A stretch of DNA of 64,000 nt from Coniella vitis. Taxonomy: Eukaryota; Ascomycota; Sordariomycetes; Diaporthales; Schizoparmaceae. Position numbers and translations under genes: made by a program. The notes beneath the pieces were generated by a model. That model was not told the DNA's origin. It worked only from the letters and a program-made list of their open reading frames with translations, and did no database searches. The stretch is taken from positions 372,001 to 436,000 of the forward strand of contig WUJK01000008.1 of NCBI GenBank assembly GCA_011317545.1. The letters are read 5' to 3'. Shown one piece after another: positions 58,865-64,000 of this stretch. The stretch's first letter is position 1. Every line of letters begins with the position of its first letter.

Positions 58865-61106
58865 CGTGTCGAAAATCGAGAGCTCTGCTGGTTGACGAGG
58901 TAAGAGGGCCGACTGGTAAGTTGGCCTGGTGGGTTGAGCGGCAAAGCAGAACAACCTCACTCAACTGAGTTGTTGAGCGCGTTCGTCTGGCGATGTAATC
59001 AGGAGCGCCAAGAGGGACCTTGTATATATATATGTATATGTATATATACAGATGCACGGCTCAGACATGCCGAATCACACAATCGAGTAACATCCAATTC
59101 TCGCCAGCCCGATCGATGACCATGGGTGGCTTTCACTGACCTTAACCAACCTGCATCGTGACCATGTGCTGCTACTACTGCACTCACCCGTGTGTTTCTC
59201 TCGGCTGCGTGCCACCCACCATGAATGAACAACTCCAAGCATAGCGTGCTCGGTCAACAGAACCCATTGTAACATTGCGATCCTTGGCCATGTATTTGCC
59301 CTCAAATCTTTGGAGCCCCTGGAGTGGACTTAAAGGCAAGATTCTCCGATTTTCCCACAAAGGCCGGGACGTCCGTCCGTTCACGCAGACAGCCCGGGTG
59401 TGCATACATCCCCACTCGGTAGATTGGAGTCTACCTTCAGCGTGGCCTGTGGCGGGGCTGCGATTGGTGAAATAGCAAAAGAGACCGCGGCGACAAGAGA
59501 GAACCCCCGCTCTGTACGGGCTGCGCGGCATGAGTTCGGGAGACGAGGGTGCAAGTGGTCATGGGTTTGACGATTCGGGCAGGTCGGCTATCGATGCAGA
59601 TTGCAGATGGTAAGTAAAAAGAAAATGCCTGGGCAAATTTATACTATCTAAAGTAGTCCTTGTTGCCCTGTGGTGAAGTGACCAATAAAGAGGGGCGCTG
59701 TTTGCTGGTGTGGTGTTGTGCTGGCCAGAGTATAAAGATGGTCACAAAAGTGGGCAAATTTCGACTCCTCTCTGCACCTCGAGGGGATATATAGTACCGT
59801 CATTGTGCACTTGGTGCCCTGTTCAACAACGAGGCGCTCCCGCGTCAGCTAAGACTCGAGGCATCCATCTCCCGAGCCAGCCGCGCAACTGGTTGGGACC
59901 ACATGAGCCGATGTCAGGACGAGCACGCGGCAGAAAAGCTATGGTGTGCGCCTCATCATCCATGCCGTGGCATCAACTGTGCCTTTGTTGGGTAGGGCGT
60001 GAGAGGCAAAAAGGTGTAGCGCGGTCCTCATTTCGACCACGGGTTTTGAAGGCTGCCGCGAACGATGCCGCGACACGTCGCATCCTGCTGAGGCGCGCAG
60101 AGTGGCCCTCTCCGTTGAGGACAGCAAAGACGATGAGCACTTGATCAGAGAAAGGCTCCAGGGCCGCCCCTTATACCGTTGTATCTGAGCTGAGCCGCCC
60201 GCCAGACACGAAGACCCAAGGCTACCAGACCAGGCCGCCCGCCAATTCCCCGACCTGCTCGGAGCCGACGTGCATACGGTTGGTCCAGAAGAGACGCCGA
60301 ACCATCTCCCCTCAACGCAGACCCTAACCCGCAGAGATAGCTCGACCCTAGCCCTCAAACCTCAAACCATCTCCACGTGATGCGGGGGACCTGCGCAGGC
60401 ACCCAAACCGCCAAAGCTTGCCAAGGTGTGGGGTAAACATTCCCCCAAAAAGGCCAGCACAGGGCTGATGAATGGCTGACGACAACTTCATATACAGACG
60501 CACGCCTCCGTTGCTGCATCAGCCCATTCTTGCCCCGTACCACTCCATGTCCGAGTCGTCGGGGTCTCAAGCTGTTGGCCGGAAACCACCATGTGACCCT
60601 TCTGGCGCAGCCACGTCTGGGGTGGGAATTCTGATCCATTGCCCACCGTCAGCGTAGTGCAAAGCGCGTCCACCGTCTCCATAACAGGCGGGCGGTAGAA
60701 GTAGATCCCGAGCTCCCGGCGCGCTGCCGGAATTATGACGACGACGGATCAAAGACCACTTGCTCTGACAAGTAGTGCAGCACGCGCCCATAGCATAGCA
60801 TTTGATGGAGGGAGCCCCGATCAGGAACCCCCCCTTCACCATTGGCCGCCTTACTTACTACCATAGTATTTGTGGAGGGCGAGAAGGAAGCCGAATTGGT
60901 AATTCTTATAACTAGAGAAAACCACGTAGTCGTCAGCACTTTTTGCCTCAGCAAGCACACTCGCGTGACGGTTTTCTCTCCAGTATTCCCTTTCTCTTCT
61001 TTTGCCGCTGCTGTCACCGTTTTGGACTTGGTGGGAGTTTGAGCTCCTACACATTTCACATCGAAGCCCAATATCATAATCGCCACGCCTGTTGCTTAGA
61101 AATACC
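58865..61106. promoter_or_regulatory. Divergent intergenic region (Vps62-like / DUF3500)
   Basis: 2.2 kb between diverging genes. An alternating TATATA(TG) stretch lies at about 59022-59048. No open frame shows a domain; the longest (plus 59710-60144, minus 60733-61086) are unlike any family I know. Confidence 0.55.
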
Positions 61107-62482
61107 ATGACGTCCGAAGCAGCAAAGGCGCCTCATGGCGGCGAGTATCGCCAGTTCCTGCCGGACCTGTCCATCCCCAGGTTCACCACCATGAAGAAGC
61201 AGGATGCACACGAGTACGCAAAAGCCTTCAAGGAGGGCGGCCAGCCTCCGTGGCTACACGCCCTCTACATGCACTGGCTCGACCTGCTCAAGGACCCGTT
61301 TCGGGGCGTGACAACTGATGGTATGTGTCTGCCTCCATGACAATACACATCAGGGGACGAAGAAGAAGAAGAAGGGAAAAAAGCTAATTCGAACTTTTGG
61401 CAGGCCATGCCAAGCCTGATCTCTTCCAGCTGCAGGACGAGGGCATCCCCATTGAGAAGATTGTGAGCGCCGCAGATGCCGTGCTTTCTTCCCTGAGCGC
61501 GGAACAGCTCGCGCGCACAAAGTACCACATTGACTCGCCGGAATGGCGGACGTGGAGCAACCCCGAGTTCCTCCTCAGCGACAAGGGCATCCGCCTGGAC
61601 GAGGTCACCAGCGAGCTGCGCGCCAAGGTGCTCGCCGTCCTCGAGGCCACCCTGTCGCCAGAGGGCTACCAAAAGGCGCGGGGCGCCATGCGCGTCAACG
61701 GCTTTCTCGGCGAGCTTGTCGAGTCGCCGGCCGTCATGAACGAGTACAGCTACAATTTCGTCGTTTTTGGGGAGCCCTCGGCCACCCGCCCCTGGGGCTT
61801 CCAGTTCTACGGCCACCACCTGTGTCTCAACATCTTCCTGTACAAGACGCAGATTGTTGTCTCGCCCTGGTTCACCGGCGCCGAGCCCAACCTTATTGAC
61901 GAGGGCAAGCACAAGGGCACCCGCATTCTCGAGGAAGAGGAGAAGCTCGGGCTGCTGCTGATGCAGAGCCTCTCCGCCGAGAAGCAGACCAAGGCCCAGA
62001 TTTACAAGCTCATGCGCGACCCAGCCATGCCCCACGGACGGTGGAACCACGATGACCAGCGCCATGTGTGCGGCGCCTACCGTGACAACCGCATCGTCCC
62101 GTACGAGGGCATCTTGGTCTCCGACATGACCGCCGAGCAGCAGGAGGTTGTCGTTGCGATTCTCAACCAGTACCTGCTATACCTCCCCGCAACTGCCAGG
62201 ACAGCCAAGATCGACCACATCAAGTCGTGGTTCCACGAGACGTACTTTTGCTGGATTGGTGGATACGGCGATGCCGATCCCTTCTACTACCGCATTCAGA
62301 GCCCTGTAGTTATCATTGAATTCGACCACCACTCGGGCGTCTTCCTCAACAACAAGGAGCCCGCCAAGTTCCACATTCACACGCTTTTGAGAACACCAAA
62401 CAAGGGAGACTATGGCGTGGCACTCAGACCACTCATTCCAGGAACGGAGCAAAATTTCATCTGGCCGGGAGAGCGGGACTAA
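61107..62482 (+). CDS. DUF3500-family protein
   Basis: Two exons: 61107-61320 and 61404-62482, giving 430 aa; donor GTATGT, acceptor TTGGCAG, rebuilding TTD-GHAKPDLFQLQDEG. The family core runs from about residue 90: NGFLGELVESPAVMNEYSYN, FGEPSATRPWGFQFYGHHL, then CLNIFLYKTQIVVSPWFTGAEP. The late part carries HIKSWFHETYFCWIGGYGD, FYYRIQSPVVIIEFDHHSG and FHIHTLLRTPNKGDYG. Conserved His residues (GHH, DHHSG, FHIHT) suggest a metal or hydrolytic site, but no activity is assigned to DUF3500 as far as I know. No signal peptide, so probably cytosolic. The length is typical of the family. Confidence 0.88.
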
Positions 62483-63038
62483 TCCACTAGCCTGGAGACC
62501 AAACGGAGCCAATAGAAAGTGACTGGATGTAATGGATCTTTGTTTTGTGGTTGCGCCAGATTTGGGGACGGGCAAATGTCCCCGGCTGTCGACAGTTGGA
62601 TGAGGTAAACAAGCTTCCTACCATCATACTGCGGCTGGCTGGTGAGGGAGCTTCCAAAGACCGGACAGCTGCGACTGGATTCGTGTCTGGCGTGGAGCGT
62701 TAGCTTGTCGAAGACTGCATGCACGCCATCAACTATACTCGTATATGATATCGCAGTCATTCCGGGTCGAGACACGGGGCAATTGTATCCTTAAGGGCAC
62801 TGATGAAAGCGATTGTACGCACCACTCATGACAGGGACCCCTTTGCTGGATGTCTTCCAGAGGATGGAGACGAACGGAAACCTGGAAACAGCAGAGCGTG
62901 GCCATTTTTGGCTTGGATAGTGATATAACTCTGGCACATGTGCCCAGATGTGTATATTAGAGGGCGTAGTAATGACCACGGAATAGTGATTGACGAAATG
63001 ATACACTCTTTCAATAGACATTAAGGTCAAGGCGTGCA
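62483..63038. other. Convergent intergenic region
   Basis: 3' flanks of the DUF3500 gene (+) and the SDR gene (-). Short frames without motifs. Confidence 0.6.
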
Positions 63039-64000
63039 CTAGGCATCATATCCGGACACTGCGACATGTTTGCTGATGCCGGGTTCAATCTTTTCAAGAA
63101 TCTCCACCAGTTCTGTATAAACCCGTCTCTGCAGCTCATGCCCAGCCTCACTCGTGACTAGCTTGCTGGGATCGCGCACCACGCAGCTGTCCAGGTATTG
63201 TCCGTGACTTTCCCGCCCAGCATCAGCCGCAGCCACCAAGGTGCGCGACCCCATTTCAGATGTTCGCCCCAGGAGCCGGAGAGTGCATCTCACTATGTAA
63301 TTCAGAGGAAAGGTGTTGTGCCTAAACAGTTCTGTGCGACAGAAGCCAGGATTGAGGCAATTGACAATGACTGGGTCTGCTGGCGGCATCCGGGCTGCCA
63401 GTTCTCGAACAAGGAAGATTGAAAGTAGTTTAGATGTGTTGTATCGGTCTTCGTTCATATTCTGCTTGCCCTTGAAGGCTTCAAAGATGCTTGACTGCTC
63501 GCGTTCGCTGAATCGAGCCTGCGCGTGTTATGTTGTGTCAGTACGATGGTAGAGCCCTGCTAATTGTGTTGTTTCTTCACCCCTGCTTTTCCCTCTCTCC
63601 TTTAGTTCCCCTCCTAGAAGAGACAAGCGGAGAAATTCCGAAGAGGGGCCATGAAAATGCTGGGAGCAACATACAAACATGTGTGAATCCGACGAGACAA
63701 TTACAAGTCGTGGCTCCACGTCGAACTTGCTGGCCGTCCGTCGCATCAAAGGCAGCAGGAGAAAAGCCATCAAGAATGTGGAAATGACGTTGATCTCAAT
63801 AGTGCTCTCGTAACCGCCGTCTGTCTCGACATACGACCCAATAGCGATGCCTGCATTTTCAACAATGACATCCAGTCGGTCGAGCTGGCTTTCCGCCTTG
63901 CGGCAGAATTCTACAACACTCTTGAAGCTGCTCAGATCCACCTGCCATATTTCGACGGCCGTGGGCTTGTTGCTACCATCATCAGAGAATTTGGTAGGGT
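63039..64000 (-). CDS. Short-chain dehydrogenase/reductase (partial, start beyond right edge)
   Basis: Two exons seen: 64000-63675 and 63518-63039, giving 267 aa of the C-terminal part; donor GTATGT, acceptor CGCGCAG. The first visible residues run into EIWQVDLSSFKSVVEF and then LDVIVENAGIAIG, which holds the SDR NAG motif. The catalytic Ser lies in LVIVSSDSH and the catalytic Tyr/Lys pair in RYNTSK (YxxxK). The PG motif of NCLNPGFCRTEL follows. The Rossmann glycine motif (TGxxxGxG) must lie past 64000. The pattern resembles fungal retinol-dehydrogenase-like SDRs using NAD(P)H; substrate unknown. Confidence 0.9.

Noticed and set aside
60310..60335. Telomere-like CCCTAACCC word
   Set aside because: A single copy only; there is no tandem array.
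61265..62065. 266-residue minus-strand frame
   Set aside because: Antisense to the DUF3500 exon; Leu/Val/Gly-rich shadow.

Overview
The window is nuclear DNA of a filamentous ascomycete (Pezizomycotina, most like a Sordariomycete; the class is inference). The evidence is short GT-AG introns of roughly 50-370 bp, several fungus-specific gene families, long pyrimidine-rich leaders, a Pol III tRNA gene with an intron in the anticodon loop, and wide non-coding gaps. There is no bacterial operon, CRISPR array or recognisable transposase. Exon limits below were placed by hand from splice signals, reading phase and family knowledge.

Layout. 0-13 kb: a SAM methyltransferase like trans-aconitate methyltransferase (-), tRNA-His(GTG) (-), a GDP-mannose pyrophosphorylase A homologue (-), an Mx-like dynamin GTPase (+) and a PAP2 lipid phosphatase (+). 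13-27 kb: a 20S proteasome alpha subunit (-), a PHD/TFIIS-M/SPOC protein of the Bye1 type (+), a gene in small exons that looks like a HORMA-domain protein (-), and a Cdc4-type F-box/WD40 protein (+). 28-34 kb: a secreted Thr-rich repeat protein (-), a LAMTOR1/Ego1-like myristoylated adaptor (+) and a 110-aa Cys-rich conserved protein (-). 34.0-42.3 kb is a gene desert. 42-53 kb: an F-box protein (+), a ZNF830-like zinc-finger protein (-), Mediator MED7 (+) and a fungal membrane-anchored protein of the type often labelled modin (+). 54-64 kb: a fungus-specific membrane protein with a conserved N-terminal motif (+), a secreted Vps62-family protein (-), a DUF3500 protein (+) and an SDR oxidoreductase cut by the right edge (-).

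Most genes are housekeeping: ubiquitin/proteasome (Cdc4, PSMA4, second F-box), transcription and chromatin (Bye1-like, MED7, ZNF830-like), membrane and glycan metabolism (PAP2, GMPPA) and TORC1 signalling (LAMTOR1-like). They do not form a cluster or pathway. The least ordinary signals are the HORMA-like gene that simple ORF calling splits up, the membrane protein with the conserved N-terminal motif, the nested-repeat secreted protein, and a strongly over-represented non-coding octamer (ACATAGTA/TACTATGT, 16 copies counted) that sometimes forms perfect inverted pairs. I do not see convincing evidence for a wholly new multi-gene system.
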